64,000 nucleotides of DNA from Muricea muricata (GCA_963855995.1 OY979731.1:1637001-1701000), one strand, 5' to 3'; counted from the stretch's first letter, positions 9,089 through 22,249 are shown. The notes: generated by a model not told the origin, from the sequence alone. Translations and numbers: made by a program.

Positions 9089-12000
9089 CTGAATACACAG
9101 AAACAAACTGTTAGCTTATTTATAATTTATTAATGATTTATTCAGATAATCTTTTTAGTGCTAAACTGATCTTCCCGGAGGTCCAGTAAGGTTAATCTCT
9201 TATTGGTCCAGTGTTACTACAGGAGGAAACCTAAACTAAACTAACTTTATTGTACTGGATAGCTCTATCAGTTCTAAACTGCTCTTCCTAGAGGTCAAGT
9301 AAGGATCATCTCTTATTGATCCAGTGTGTTACAACAGGAGAAAACCTAAACTAAACTAACTTTATTTATACTGGATAGCTCTATCAGTTCTAAACTGTTC
9401 TTCCTAGAGGTCCAGTAAGGATCATCTCTTATTGACCCAGCGTTACTACAGGAGGAAACCTAAACTAAACTAACTTTATTTATACTGGATAGCTCTATCA
9501 ATTCTAAACTGTTCTTCCTAGAGGTCCAGTAAGATTCATCTCTCTGTATAGTGTTCTCACAACAGGCACCAGAGTCTACAAATGTGTCAATGATAAATTC
9601 GTATTTCGTACTTTCAGAGAGAGGAGGCTTCTTTGGAATTGCTCCAGCCTGTTTCTCTGATCCCAAATTGTTATTATCATGGCTTTTGGACTGACTTCCT
9701 TGTTTGTAATTGTCACCTGCTTCAATTGAAAATAAAAAAAGATAATGATCTGGTTTGATTATTGACTAATGATTTAAACTGGATAGCTTTATTAGTTCAA
9801 AAATCTGCCCCGTAAAGAGCATGTCCTATCGATCGAGTGCTACTATAGGAGGAAACCTAAACTAAACTAACTTTATTTATACTGGATAGCTCTATCAGTT
9901 CTAAACTGTTCTTCCCAGAGGTCCAGAGTAAGGATTATCTCTTATTGATCCAGTGTTACTACAGAAGGGACTATAGGAAAAACTAACGATGGTTATCTAA
10001 GATAAGTTAACGATATTTACTTTTTCTCTGTTTCTTTTGCGGCCGACAGATGAAAAAGTAGATGAGACACATGATAATTGCGATGAATAACATGACAAAA
10101 AATCCTGCAAGGAAACCATTTCTAAAGGAATCCCATTCCTCAGTTGAACCTTTTTGTTTGCTTGAATTTGCACTAAGTTGTGTAGTATTTGAACGTTTGG
10201 AAGGCGATGTAATTGTCCTCTTAGTTTGCTCTCCAGTTGAAATTCGAGCTGTTGTACTATTTGTTGTCGTGGACCTTCTACCAGTTTGGGTTCTGTCGGT
10301 TGCGTTTGTCGATTGTGTTGCTGTCGTTGTTGTGTTTGCTCTTGTCGGTGCTGTTGTTGTGGTCGCTCTTGTCGCTGCTGTTGTTGGACACGCGTCAGTT
10401 GGGGTACATGTCTCATAAAGGTTATTGCAATGTTGACCTTCAATAAATGTAAATCACAATTAGTCGAAACCGATCCAGTTTGCCCGTTAAAAGCAACTGT
10501 ATGATGACAGTGCGTCTTTGAGGCATTTGCAGTGTTTATAAAAACAGTACTCTCTATAGTGCAGGCGTGAAAATATCACAACTTGTAGCAAGTCAGTCAA
10601 CAAACAATAAAAAAGTTTCGGACAATTTGTTGACAGCTTCAACAAGCTTGACAGGAATATCAGACTTGTTGCAAGGTTGTCCTAACAACTCTGATACAGA
10701 CCTGTTGTAACAAGATTGTCACAAATTTGACAACACAATTAAGGCTGTAACAGTATTGTTATATCATGACTGTATCAGTCTTTTCGGGACAGCCTTGTAA
10801 CAAGTCTGATAGTCCCATCAAGCCAGTTGCAAGTTGTTAACAGCTTGTTCCAAACTTGCTCCAACAACTTGAAACAAGCAGGGCGAACAACTTGTCAACA
10901 GCTTGTGCATGGACACACTTGTTTGTTACAATTCGGGCGTTTATATATTCCTATGCTGCAAGACGTTGCATTTTTTTTCGTAAAAAGCAAATATAGATAA
11001 ACTTACAGTTTGTGTCAAGATTCTTCTTGTAAATCAAACTGTATTTTGTAGCGACATTCCAAGTAATTATTGCTACGAGACCCATTGCGCATTTCTTGTC
11101 ATGACTTCCAAGACTCGATTTCTTTCCGTCGTTGGCATTATCTGAGGGGGAATTTAAAAAAGAAATATCGAATACCAGTCTCGTCTGTTTTGAAAATCTC
11201 ACTGTTCTTCATGTCACCCAGTCATGATCCAGTGATCTCAAAATGTTCCATTGTCTTTTCATTGTTTCGAAAACCTCAAAAGACTCTTTTCCACTTATCG
11301 TGAATTCCAAATTGCTACCTCAATGCAATTGGTTTCATCTAATCACAATGCTTGTTGTTTTATTAATGGTGCAAGCACTCGCATTGACCTTGCGCACGGG
11401 TTCTGCGGCGGAAAAGATCCTTGAGTCTATTAGCTCTAGGTTTTTAAATATCTGACATAAAATGAAGAATGGAATAAGGTGCACTTACTGAACCATACAA
11501 CAATGTCGCCTTTCTTGTAACCGGTGTCTCGCGCAAATCGCATCTTCTTTCCCTGTCCATGGTTCCCATCTTTACACGTAAATATTTTTTCTATATAAGA
11601 AAAAACCCAACTTTTCAAACAAAAACCAACTTGTCGACAAGCTGCAAAAAACTTGTTAATTTCATCAAGTTACAATAGGTCTGCGGAAGCCGGGCTTGTT
11701 GTTATTTGATGAAATTAACACATTGGTTGTAACCTGTTTAACCAACTTGCAGCAAGCCCGTGGATAACAAGTTTTGACAATCAACTTGTAACAAGTCTGT
11801 TGACAACTTGAAACAGACTTGTCGCTGACATTCTGATAGGTGGTGTTACCAAGTAATTACTTACGAGCATCGTTGTGATTTGGGTCACAGAATTCTCCGC
11901 TTTTCATTTGCTCTTTTAGCTCGTCCAGTGTCCCAGTCCACTTTCTCTGAAACATATTCACATTCATGCGATCGTTGGGTCTTGACTGGTCGTCCATTAA

Positions 12001-15000
12001 AGCAACATTCATATATGGCGTTGGACAAACGAAAACGAAACGATCGTAAATTTCCAGGTATGTTACTGGATTGAACCAGTTAGACTTGCAAGATAACCTA
12101 AGAATGAAATACAGAAGCTTATTAACTTCTTAATTACACTGTATAATTGCTTTCTAATTATCTTTGTGAGTGGGACTCTAATACCAAATTAAACTTTCCA
12201 AATTACATCACATGCCGTAAAATCTCATACAAATAAAGGTAAACCAGTAACCAGCACTCGTGATTGTAACAGAAATATAACCACGAGTATTCGTAACTGC
12301 TGTATATACAGCTCATCTTCATGATCCATTTCACAAGTCGTTCGAAATGCGTTCGTGATTATGTAGTTTGTGATGAACTTCAATTTTAGCTTTTAAAGTT
12401 TTGTACAACTTTGTTTTGACCCTTCAAACAATCAATAGACTTTTTGCAGTTCCTAATTTGAAAGTGACTAATAGGAGATATATTTGAGGAAATATATTTG
12501 ACACCCCCCCGCGACCATACCGAAACTATAGCGTGAGCTAAAATAAGTAAAAAAATGTTTAATTTTTAAGTGTTTGTTGGTACTCGGGAAAGTCAATGTT
12601 AGTAGAATGCTTTGTTACAGACCCGCCTTTATATCCTGTTGTTTGCGTAATGTTTAAACTAAGTGCTTTTTTAACGAAGAATTTAGGGACTGGATGTTGA
12701 AATAATTCTTTGTCACTTTCAAATATCTCACATTACCTCTGCATGATCTAACCATGCTTAACTCATCAGTGAGTTCTGTATAACATCAGATCACTTTAAG
12801 ATAGCTCACATTCAAGAACATGTACTACCTCTGCATGATATAACCGTGCTTAACTCAGCAGTGAGTTCTGTACAACATCAGATGGGATTACTAAGGGAAC
12901 AACTAGTTCCGAAATATTTTAACGATATATCATTAATCTTATAATAAATCATTTTATAAAAAAAGAACGGCCATTAACTGTTCAAAAATCGCTTAGTTGA
13001 CAATTAACAAATTTTACTGCCTCTGTTACTTGCCATAGGCGGTGAAAGAAATTAAGGAAATTCTTTAAAAAGGAGCTTTTTTGCAAAATTCTGTCTTTGT
13101 CGACATTTTTATCTGCTTAATGGTTCTTTGATATAGAAATTGTCGTTGTGACGTTGTACGAACTCAGCAACGAACGTCATCAAGTGAGCTTTTGGCTTCT
13201 TGTTTGTTGTGGAAATGTAAAAGACAATATTTAATGCCCATTTGAATCGTCAATTAGTACTCTTTGAAAGCCTTAATCGTAATATGCTAGAGCTTTGTAT
13301 TTGGCAGTTGAAATATATTGCTCTTCAACTGTTCTATGATTTTACTACATCATGTTCTTTAATTATACTCTTCTTAAAGCCCAGTTTTCATTTGGTCGTA
13401 ATTGTCGTAGCAAAGTCACTCTCGACGATGTGATATAGTCCAGATCTACCTTTTCTTTTGTGGACTGTATTCAAATTAGTCATATTATGTGTAGATCGGC
13501 GTAGATACTCTATCACATCGATCACTTTGATATATTCACGACAATCACGACTAAACGCAATCTAGCTCTTACTGCTTGGCAAGCCTGTGTGTCTGACGAT
13601 ACTAAAGAACTGCACTCAGTTTCGAAATATCACATACTCGAACCGACTTGACCGCGTAGCTCAGTTGGCAGAACATTGCGCTAGCATTCCAAAGGTCGTA
13701 GGTTCGATTTCCACCTTGGTCAGACATATTTTTCAGCTTGCCCGGTGTGGATATAGACTCAGAGCAACACCACAAAACTCATTTTCACCAAGATACAACA
13801 ACAATCATGACTAAGCCCACGTGTTTGAAGAAACGTTGTGGCGAAATATTGGCATAGTTTGAGTGTCAGTTTGTGGCCACTTTGGGCCGATTTAGGCTAT
13901 ATCAACGGAAACTGTGCATCAACTATGTTTGGTAATCTGGCGCTGTTTTGATGATTCAATATTTCCAGTCGATGCACGCCTGCACGCTCCATGGTTAAAC
14001 TCCTTTTTTTTACTTTCCGAGTGTTTTATTGACTTAGTTTAATATACTTAATGCGCTTAAATTTTATATGCAAGGGCTTGGTTCTTACATTGTTCCTTAA
14101 ACGACTCCTCTCTTATATTACCCTTAAAGCACTTTACTTAACACGTTAACTTAACTTAAGTTAAAAATACTAGCTTTCTGGCCTTCGAAGTCCTTAACCT
14201 TGGCCACAATTGGCGGCGATCTGTCTCATGTTTTTTGAGTACTTCGTACTACGATAAATTATTGACTTATTGTAGAATCCTACCTGCACTAGACCAACGT
14301 TTGAGATATCTTTTTAGGCAGTTCAGGCACAAACCACGACAGCTTATTGTAGAATACTACCTACACTAGACCACCACGTTTGAGATATCTTTTTCAGGTA
14401 GTTCAGACACAAACCACGACAGCTTATTGTAGAATACTACCTACACTAGACCACCACGTTTGAGATATCTTTTTCAGGTAGTTCAGGCACAAACCACGAC
14501 AGCTTATTGTAGAATACTACCTACACTAGACCACCAGGTTTGAGACATTTTTTTCAGGTAGTTCAGACAGAAGCCACGACAGGTTATTATATATATATAA
14601 TACTTCCAACACCTGTCACTAGACCACCACAATTGTGATAATGTGATATCTTTTTCAGCTAGTTTACATGCGTACATGTGTGTATCTTTTTTTTTTTGCG
14701 CCTCAGGAATAACAATTTCCTTGAAGTGGTAACACGTGACAAGAACTAACATGGCGGACTTTTTAAAACCAAAAGTTTAGTGAATGTATTTCGAGTTTAT
14801 TAAAGTGTCATTATCCCTCCTCGTTTTATACAGAAAGTACATGGAATTGAAGAGCAACACCTGAAGGGTAAGTGTTGTTATTTTTGCGTGTTTTGCTTTC
14901 GGTTTTGCGTTTTAAAAATCGGGTTGAAGCTAATACAATTGTGATTTGTGCATGATGGCTTGTACTTTGCATGTCGTGTGTATTTACAGTTAGAAAGTGG

Positions 15001-18000
15001 CTTTAAACCGTTGAGATTTTAACTAACTAAAAATATAAATTTAGTAGCAAGCAAATATAAACATGTATATTAAAGAGTTATAAAAGTTCAATAATACTTA
15101 GTTGCCAAATTCATGTGTTGTGATTCGTGTGTAATGGCGCTGATTAGTGTACACTGTACACTTTATTTAGTAATAAAAATGCTTTCACAAAACCATGAAA
15201 TATATCTATGCAATTTATCCTTTTCTTACAAATGTTTTCTTTTACCTGATGCCTCTTACCTACAGGTGGCAGGGGGGGGGGGTAACATTGAAAGCATTCC
15301 CCCCCCCCCAACTTGACGTGGCATTTTTTTAATGGTTGCCAATTGATATCGGATACTCATGAAATATTAGTTCTTTGTTGGTCTTTGTGGTGGAGTAGCT
15401 TTCTAGTCACCACATCAAGTGTTTTTCAAAACATATTTTACCAAGGGGTACTTTTTATGCTAATTGTAGAACGCACCCGAACTAAGGAAGAATTTATATT
15501 TTAGTGCTATTCAATTCATAGCTGTGACTGTATTTACGAGTTAAAATGTGTAATGTTTTTACGACTTTGTTAATTGGCCAACATAATCGCTCTTGTTTAG
15601 ATCTGGAATGTATATATATAGATTTTGATGAGTTTCAGTTATGCTATTTCAAAGAGATGTTTATTAAAGTGTGCCAGCTTTAATTTTGTTTGTAAAAATA
15701 GTGGCAACAGTTGTATTATTTTGCACTTTTGCCGTTGGCAAAGACTGCTAACTGCTGGGAAATATTGAAAATTGCTTCGAGAGGTCTAAATTGAAACCGT
15801 TGTGCCAAAGGATATTAATCACTTTGCCATAGCTTCAATATGGTTAAGGGAAGGAAACGTGAACCAAATATGGCTAGGAATATCATGGAACACTACATTT
15901 ACAATATCAGCAAATCTGTTTTTTCAAGTGTTTAGAGTAAAGAGATATTGATCTTGTGTCCATCTTTAATCATGTTTGGGAAAAAGGATGTAGCTAGGAG
16001 TTGATGCACTGCTATATGTTGCTTAGAAACCTATAAAATGATGTCATATGCAATTTTAAGACTGAAATAATGGACAATTCTGTATAATGGTTTTTGTATA
16101 GTATTAAACTTGGCAAAGTAAATAAGACTTTACAATAATTGCACAATGATATGATTGAAATGTGGCAATTATAAATTAGTTCATAAGTAGATTTAGAAAG
16201 CTCCCAATTCGCACATGATATCATCTGGAGTCTCAAGACTTGTTATTCAAAGGCAATTTCTTTTATAGAGTCTTTTCTTTCGGTAGCTTTTGTCTAGTAT
16301 TAATTAAACTCAGCAAAGTAGATAAAAATTTACAATATTTGGGCAATGACGTGACACAAATTGTTGCAATTATAAACTGAAACAGAATTTGTGACACTAA
16401 TTGTTCACTGTTTGACACTAAATTTAGCCATCAGCAGTTGTAGCCAATCAGCGACCGGTATCATGCATACATTATGACGAACTTTACAAGCTAATTAAAC
16501 ATTCAAAATGGCTGCTGCTCGACATAGGAATAAATTTTGGTTTTTTTTTAACATTTAAGACCCAAAATATGTTTGAATCAACACAAAATGCGTTGGATTA
16601 GGGCGCCTTCTTCACGTGGTATTTCGTTTAAAGCATGAATATTTTCCACATTTGTGCATGAATTTGCAAAAACCCTTAAGACTTGAGGACTTGCGATGAC
16701 CGGACGTTAAATATTTACCACGAAGGTTTAGTTTGGTGCGACTAAATTGACAAAGTTAAGCACTTTTCGTGTCATAGCAAGCTTAAAGTTTGAAGAAAAC
16801 ATGCTTTTATTATGATTGCTGCGACCAGAATGTAACGAAAAAAAATGATCGAAACTCGAAAAAAAATCTATTTTAAGCATACGATTTTATATTAAGGGCG
16901 GACTCAACCTGACTTGTTCAGCATCAGTATTCCGTAAGCCTTTAGACTGGCTTTTAACAGCTTAATAGGTTATTATGGATTTTAGACAATTAATAAGCAT
17001 GGATAAAAGTTAAATCTATTAAAACTATGCTTCTTAATCAGTTCAAAAGTTATTTCTTTTGAAGTTCACAGCCAAAAACGAACAACCTGTTCTGGCCTGA
17101 TGAAAACAGTATTCAATGTTTTGTTGCCAACATTGTTCAATGCTGTCAGCAATGTTGTTCGACATTGTTACACCTGATTGCAGGCTAGTTCAGGCTCATA
17201 ATATGTAGTTGAAAACATTGAACAATGTGGGCAGCAAAACATTGTTCCCGCCTCTTTTCATCAGGCCCGAACAGGTTGTTCGTTTTTGGCTGTGTTTGAC
17301 ACGCATAATAAGGGCAAGAGGTCGAGGCAATTCAATTTTCTATCAGGAGGTGGTCAAAGGTTTCTTAAAGTCTCGACATGACCTCCTAGACATTCTAGGC
17401 TTCCTAGATATTCAGTTTTTCATCTGTAGTCGGCACGACTATCGGTTGCAACTACATGTAAAGATGACACTATAGCTATATAATATACTGTTAAAGTCCC
17501 CGAACATCTATCGAGGAATGAGATAACATGTGTAGAATATAGCCATTCAAATTACAGCATTTGCAATAATATACCCGCATGATTCTATCAACAATGTTCA
17601 GCTAATGGTATTAGTGTATTATACATTATTTTCAAATGGTTTAATATATTTAATGCATGTGTGCAATAAAGAGAATCAGCTAGAATCGTATTAAGTACTG
17701 CATAGACTGTAGACCTACGATAGCCCATGGGTATTCTTCTTCTCTTTCTTCTCTCACAAGTATTTCTAGCCCTTAGTGCAATTTTATATATTTGACAAAT
17801 CTTGAATTATAAAAACAACAATTTGCGTCAATAATTTTTGCCCATAGCGAGATCTTTTATCAGAAAAATACCTTCCTGGACGCCTACTGTCTTTGATAAC
17901 ATTATAACAATATTTGACGATTTAAATCACAAAACATTTAAACTTCCGGAACGTTCAAGCGTTCAGAGTTCGTCGAAATAGAACTTAAACCTGAAAGTTT

Positions 18001-21000
18001 TACAGTTCAAATTTTGACCGAATTTCAGACAATCTCCAGTAAACTTGATCTTTACTCGAAACACCAAGTGCAACTATTCCAATTAATAACTATTGATTAA
18101 TACGCAATCCTTTATTTTCCAATAGACGTTTTGAAATAAATGTTTAATGTCTGTAGACCTTTACAAGTAATATTTAAACATTCAGTGCATGAACGCTTGC
18201 ATTATATGCTAGTATATATTGAAAAGATGTGTGTAAAACAGGTGTAATTTTAATATTAAGCATGCAACTGCTTCCTTCAATTCACAATAGATTACACAAG
18301 GAAGTATTTTATAGTTTCTATAAACAGTTCTTCCCGTCACTTTTTAAAGGCTGATTTAAAGGGAATATTTTTTTAAGTGTTGACTGACAAGGTTTATAAT
18401 GCGATTCATATTTCTTTCAACTCTTTATGCCAAAGCGTTCAATATGCACTTTAAAATCACCGGGGATTTGATCGGGTACTTGGCTTCCTGCTTGAGATTA
18501 ATGCGATATTGGACTTGTTTTTGATGTGCATAAAGACATCTTATAGCACTAATAGATTGTAGTTATTCAGTGTGATGGTTATCTGATTCGCACTTAATCT
18601 CTAGGACTCAAGAACAGTTTAGAAATAGAGCTATGCAGTATGAATAAGGTTAGTTTAGTTTAGGTTTCCTCCTGTCGCAGAATCAATCAGAAACTATCTT
18701 AACTTGAGCTCCTGGAAGAACAGTCCAGAACTGACATAGAACTATTCAAATGATCTAACAGCCTTAAAATAACTTTAACCTTCTCACCACAAGCGATATG
18801 AGCTAATGTATAGAGATATATCACAATTACGAATGCTTCAGTGCAGATCTTATCTTTAATGCAGTGTGTACATTGTCTTGCAGATTAAAAACATATCGTA
18901 AATATGCACAGCACTGAAAGTGAAACAAGGAAATGTTAAGGTGCATAATCAACCCTTTTAACAACCCCTTGCGCCAGCTGCCCAACACCAAAACGTGAGC
19001 TCTCGTGCAAATATCGTATAGCTCAGGGTATGGTTGTCAGGTAAACACCAGCACAAAAACCTCCTTGATATTATGAGATGAAAGACTTTTGACTTTATAG
19101 AGACCCTGATATAATTCATGCATGGTAAACCATAGTGATTTAGTCTCCAACCATTTACAGCAGCCTTAGACTAAGGCTTAGTCAAAATAAAAGGCATATA
19201 TTGGGAACACGTACGACGACTTTATCAAGTGCTGCACCTGTTGGAGGGCACGCTTTTAATAAATTTGATTGACTATTTTAAGATGCACGTACTTACAAAC
19301 CTATGCAACTTCGGGAAACGTGCAGCTGTAGTTAGCTCGCAATATATATGTGACCTTTGTTTATGGCTACTCAAAATCCGTTTAGCTTAAACGAATGCTT
19401 AAGTTATATCTAAATCGCAAACACTAGAACCATATAGGATTCCAACTTCATTTGTGATTTTAACTTTCGGTTTTTATTTAACAGTAGGAAATATTTTCAA
19501 AGTGTGTCCATTAAAAGCTGCGTGCATTAACACTAAATACGTATTATATATATAGTGTTCTTTTCAGGTTGAAATATTCCAATTTAGTGAATTCAATGAA
19601 TAGCCAGCGTAGAGTTGTTTGATATTCCATGCAGACTTACCCACCGTTTAAACTAAACGTGCTTTGAAGAGCCGGCTTCTGTGCTTCATATGTAACTACT
19701 AATTTACTAGACGTTAACTGAGTGTGACACGCTTAATAGTCTGAAGTATGTGACATGTGTTTAACTATTTCTTCTTTTAATCTTTACCTTGTGCATGTCA
19801 TAGCTATATTAAAATGCGTTTTGCCAGTGGATATATTGCATTGAGTGGAAAGGCCATTTAAATTTCCATAAAGGGAAGCCTTCTTTGGGGGTAAATATTA
19901 AATGAAAATTATATAAGTTTTGCTGTGTTTCTTTCGGTTTCGTCTTCGTATGCAACTTTAAACGAAAATTAATGCTTCTGGGCTCATGTATAACCTGGCG
20001 CGAATTCATACGATCAATACTGGCAGTATTGATCGCCGCAACCAGCTTACACAACAAACGTATAAGACATTATAAACAACGACATTGTCAAAACAAGAAT
20101 ATTTTGAAATATTTTGAAATATTCACTCGTTGCTTTCGTGCAAGTTCTTGCAATAATTGATGTAGTCGTACCGCACACAATCACCAAGGGCACAATTTTG
20201 CCAAAACACCCGCTAAATTGGTAAAATAAACTTAATTTAAATTCACCGCAAAGGGCAAGTCAAAGACAAAGTCCCTGGCCCAAACTGCCTACTCTATAAT
20301 CCCCCCAACCTCTCTTCGGTGGTTTTTAAGTTCGCCGGTATATGGATAACTATACGCTTCTGAAATATTAAGTTCTCGTTGTGTTCGAATGGTTTATAGT
20401 TTAAAAAACAATGTTACGGTTGAAAACGTGACTTTATCAACATGATGGTCACTGTATCTATTCAAATTCAAATAACGAGTGACGCAGCACACTTTAGGTT
20501 GTCGAAATATATACTCATTCTCTAGGCGTGATACAGTTTTGCTATATAGCGTAACATTTTGAAGTACAAGTCCATTTAAAACATTGAATATAGGTCCAGT
20601 ATAGGTGATAGTAATCTACAATAGTTCGGTAGGGTTTGTGTTTAAACTATCGGCTGAAAAGGTATGTCTGACGTAGGGTATAGGAAGCATTTTACAATAA
20701 GCTGTCCTGGTTTGCGTCTGAAAGATATCTCAAATGTGATGATCTAGTGTAGGTAGTTTTCTAAAATACCAAACTGTCTCTTTAACCTGCCCGAAAAACA
20801 GCAGAGCTTATAGAGACGTGGCTTTACCTGAAACAATTTAAAAATTTCATTTATGTCAGACAGAAACCGGGACAGCTTATTGTAGAATACTATCTACACT
20901 GAAGCACCGCGTTTGAGATATCTTTTCAAGTAGTTTAGACACAAACCACGACAGCTAATTATAGTTTTTTCGCCGCGATATAGAACGCATTTGAAATAAG

Positions 21001-21175
21001 CTTCATTGTGTGTGCTTTGACTGGCTGTATATTGCTCTAGATACGCTAACACATCAACGTGTACTCACATTGGATTGTAATGATCCCAAACAATGCTCGG
21101 CAGATATCTCGTGGCATACCCCTCTTGATGAAACGTTAAAAGAAATAGGACGGCGCTCAAGAAACTCGACGGCAT
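9024..21175 (-). CDS. Gene B: ephrin-domain membrane protein with Thr-rich stalk (7 exons)
   Basis: Proposed exons in transcript order are 21175-21069, 12097-11865, 11590-11489, 11141-11007, 10437-10021, 9716-9561 and 9088-9024, giving 404 codons plus a stop. The signal peptide covers residues 1-21, then comes LPSIVWDHYNPM. Family cysteines are C60 (VFVCPTP), C106 (EFCDPN), C119 (FTCKDG) and C165 (KKCAMG); an extra Cys at 39 precedes the conserved Asn-Trp. A Cys cluster (QHC..YETC..DAC) follows the domain. Then comes a Thr/Ser-rich stalk of about 85 residues, likely heavily O-glycosylated, a membrane helix at about 301-323 and the basic CRPQKKQRK. The tail includes PKKPPLSES and ends NTLKRGDSPA. 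An upstream in-frame ATG at 21253 is possible, but the start at 21175 gives the same 35-codon first exon as gene C. Intron 1 is about 9 kb and full of repeats. The gene converges on gene A. Receptor-ligand function is inferred from the family only. Confidence 0.85.
9150..9545 (-). repeat. 114-bp repeat array in intron 6 of gene B
   Basis: About 3.5 copies in the gene's own orientation, between exons 6 and 7. About 1.7 more copies lie at 9775-9970 in intron 5. One copy abuts the end of exon 6 and keeps its reading frame open. Confidence 0.88.
10021..10437 (-). CDS. Gene B exon 5, Thr-rich stalk and transmembrane helix
   Basis: A 417-nt phase 1-1 exon. In the frame set by the flanking exons it reads a Cys cluster, then repeated Thr-Thr/Ser runs (e.g. 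ATRATTTTAPTRANTTTTAT), then a hydrophobic segment containing FFVMLFIAIIMCLIYFF and a basic stop-transfer sequence. Other frames of the same DNA look Gln-rich or Val-rich, but these are artefacts of the CAACAACGA-like codon run. The acceptor (TTTATTGAAG|G) is weak; it was placed by phase and by homology to the Cys-rich exon borders of genes A and C. Confidence 0.82.
12730..12890. repeat. 92-bp satellite, short copy
   Basis: About 1.7 copies of a 92-bp unit (CATGATCTAACCATGCTTAA, GTGAGTTCTGTA, ACATCAGATCACTTTAAGAT) in intron 1 of gene B. A longer array of the same unit lies at 53030-53505. Confidence 0.85.
13390..13560 (-). pseudogene. Degenerate KRKGRPRLY-type coding fragment, copy 1
   Basis: The minus strand reads HKRKGRSGLYHIVESDFATT and then stops. 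Two related copies occur at 25850-26020 (-) and 58265-58410 (+). GRPR followed by a Val-x-x-Asp-Phe/Leu stretch recalls the C-terminal end of some non-LTR retrotransposon polyproteins; that assignment is a guess. This copy is clearly broken. Confidence 0.45.
13650..13800 (+). mobile_element. tRNA-derived SINE (tRNA-Ala-like head)
   Basis: Begins GACCGCGTAGCTCAGTTGGC (A-box-like) and has GGTCGTAGGTTCGATTTCC (B box), ending CTTGGTC, which pairs with the first GACC. A non-tRNA body follows (CAGCTTGCCCGGTGTGGATA). The stems are imperfect, so this is a SINE or tRNA pseudogene rather than a working tRNA. It lies in intron 1 of gene B. Confidence 0.7.
14262..14640. repeat. 80-bp tandem repeat
   Basis: Nearly five copies of an 80-bp unit (GACAGCTTATTGTAGAATAC, ACACTAGACCACCACGTTTG, AGATATCTTTTTCAGGTAG). 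Diverged single copies recur at 20695-20955 in the same intron of gene B. Confidence 0.88.
14880..20690. other. Inner part of gene B intron 1
   Basis: Mostly unique AT-rich sequence. It contains a G11/C11 run pair at 15272-15309, a MITE at about 17068-17300 and one 114-bp repeat remnant pair at 18600-18745. No exon with convincing splice sites and coding character was found. Confidence 0.5.
17068..17300. mobile_element. MITE, ACAGC-AAAAACGAACAACC family, copy 1
   Basis: Inverted ends of about 40 bp (CAGCCAAAAACGAACAACCT and its complement) enclose a core of CAATGTTGTTCAACATTGTT-like palindromes. The better-preserved copy is at 25529-25770; diverged copies are at 27945-28130 and 59265-59440. 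No transposase is present. Confidence 0.75.
21069..21175 (-). CDS. Gene B exon 1, signal peptide and ephrin N-terminal motif
   Basis: Thirty-five codons plus 2 nt end at an AAT|GTGAGTAC donor. A hydrophobic core (FLSAVLFLLTF) is followed by Gly-Tyr-Ala, then ATRYLPSIVWDHYNPM, which aligns with gene C (ATRFLPSVIWDNVN). In-frame ATGs also occur at 21184 and 21253. Confidence 0.8.
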
Positions 21176-21579
21176 CTTCAACATTTTTTTTAATCTTCCG
21201 TCTCGACCAGCTGCCTTAATCGCTGTTTGTTGATAGAAACACTTTGTGCTCAACCGTTCGAACTCAACGCCTTATTGAATCGATTTCGCTGTGTGATGTT
21301 GCTCGGATGGGTAGTTGTGTTTCTTGTGATTGAAAAGTCCTCGTTGACTTGAAGTAATTAAAATCTTAGTGTCAACTTCTTTGACGTCCGCTCTTGTCCA
21401 AGTGTTTATTTTGTGCGTCGTTCGGGTGACCTGCTGTTGTACTTAATGAACAAGTATTTGCATTTGACAGGGGGGTGGGGTGCGTGGGCCTTCTTGGGGA
21501 AGCGATAGATAGAGTATTTGAGTATTGTTCAAATTTTGTAGAGAGGGCTGTAAGTTATTTCCCAGAAGTCCGTCATTTA

Positions 21580-21945
21580 TACTATAGATAACTCTATCAG
21601 TTCTAAACTGTTCTTCCTGGAGGTCCAGTAAGGATCATCTCTTATTGATCCAGTGCTACTGCAGAAGGAAACCTAAACTAAACTAACTTTATTTATACTG
21701 GATAGTTCTATCAGTTCCAAGCCGTTCTTCCTAGAGGTCCAGTAAGGATCATCTTTTATTGATCCAGTGTTACTACAGGAGGAAACCTAAACTAAACTAA
21801 CTTTATTTATACTGGATAACTCTATCAGCTCTAAACTGTTCTTCCAAAAGGTCCAGTAAGGATCATCTCTTATTGATCCAGTGTTACTACAAGAGGAAAC
21901 CTAAATCAAACTGATTTTGTTTATACTGCGGATAGCTCTCCGGCC
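21580..21945 (-). repeat. 114-bp repeat array upstream of gene B
   Basis: About three copies, beginning roughly 400 bp upstream of the gene B start codon. Further arrays follow at 23010-23410 and 24225-24455, all in minus orientation. Confidence 0.88.
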
Positions 21946-22249
21946 CCTGGGTTAAACCCAGACCCTTTTTAAGCGGGGAATATATTGATAGTCTAAATGC
22001 ACTTCCTAATATCTCATCGCCTGCATCTTCACTACTTCACATGACAGCTCACAAGTGCAATTGAATTAGCATTGGCTTGCTTGCTCGTGACACCGCGAAC
22101 ATATTAGATCTTCATTAAACATCCTCTCACATGCAACCCAGCTACTTTCTTTGTATTTCTAAGATTTCATTATTTTCTATTATTAACATAAACTTTAACG
22201 AGCGCAGCTCCACTGTTGGCAAGAGCTACTCAAATACAATATCTAAATA

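Noticed and set aside
9997-10443. A 148-codon Gln-rich minus-strand frame and Val/Leu-rich plus-strand frames
   Set aside because: They are out-of-frame readings of the gene B exon encoding the Thr-rich stalk and membrane helix; only the phase-compatible frame has a membrane segment and basic stop-transfer.
13650-13722. Functional tRNA gene
   Set aside because: A and B boxes are present, but the stems are imperfect and a SINE-like body follows; treated as a tRNA-derived SINE.
14750-14867. AACATGGCGGAC start and a nearby 34-nt exon-like segment
   Set aside because: The frame stops after nine codons, no usable donor joins it to the 34-nt segment, and that segment does not fit the phase of the exon-like piece at 28244.
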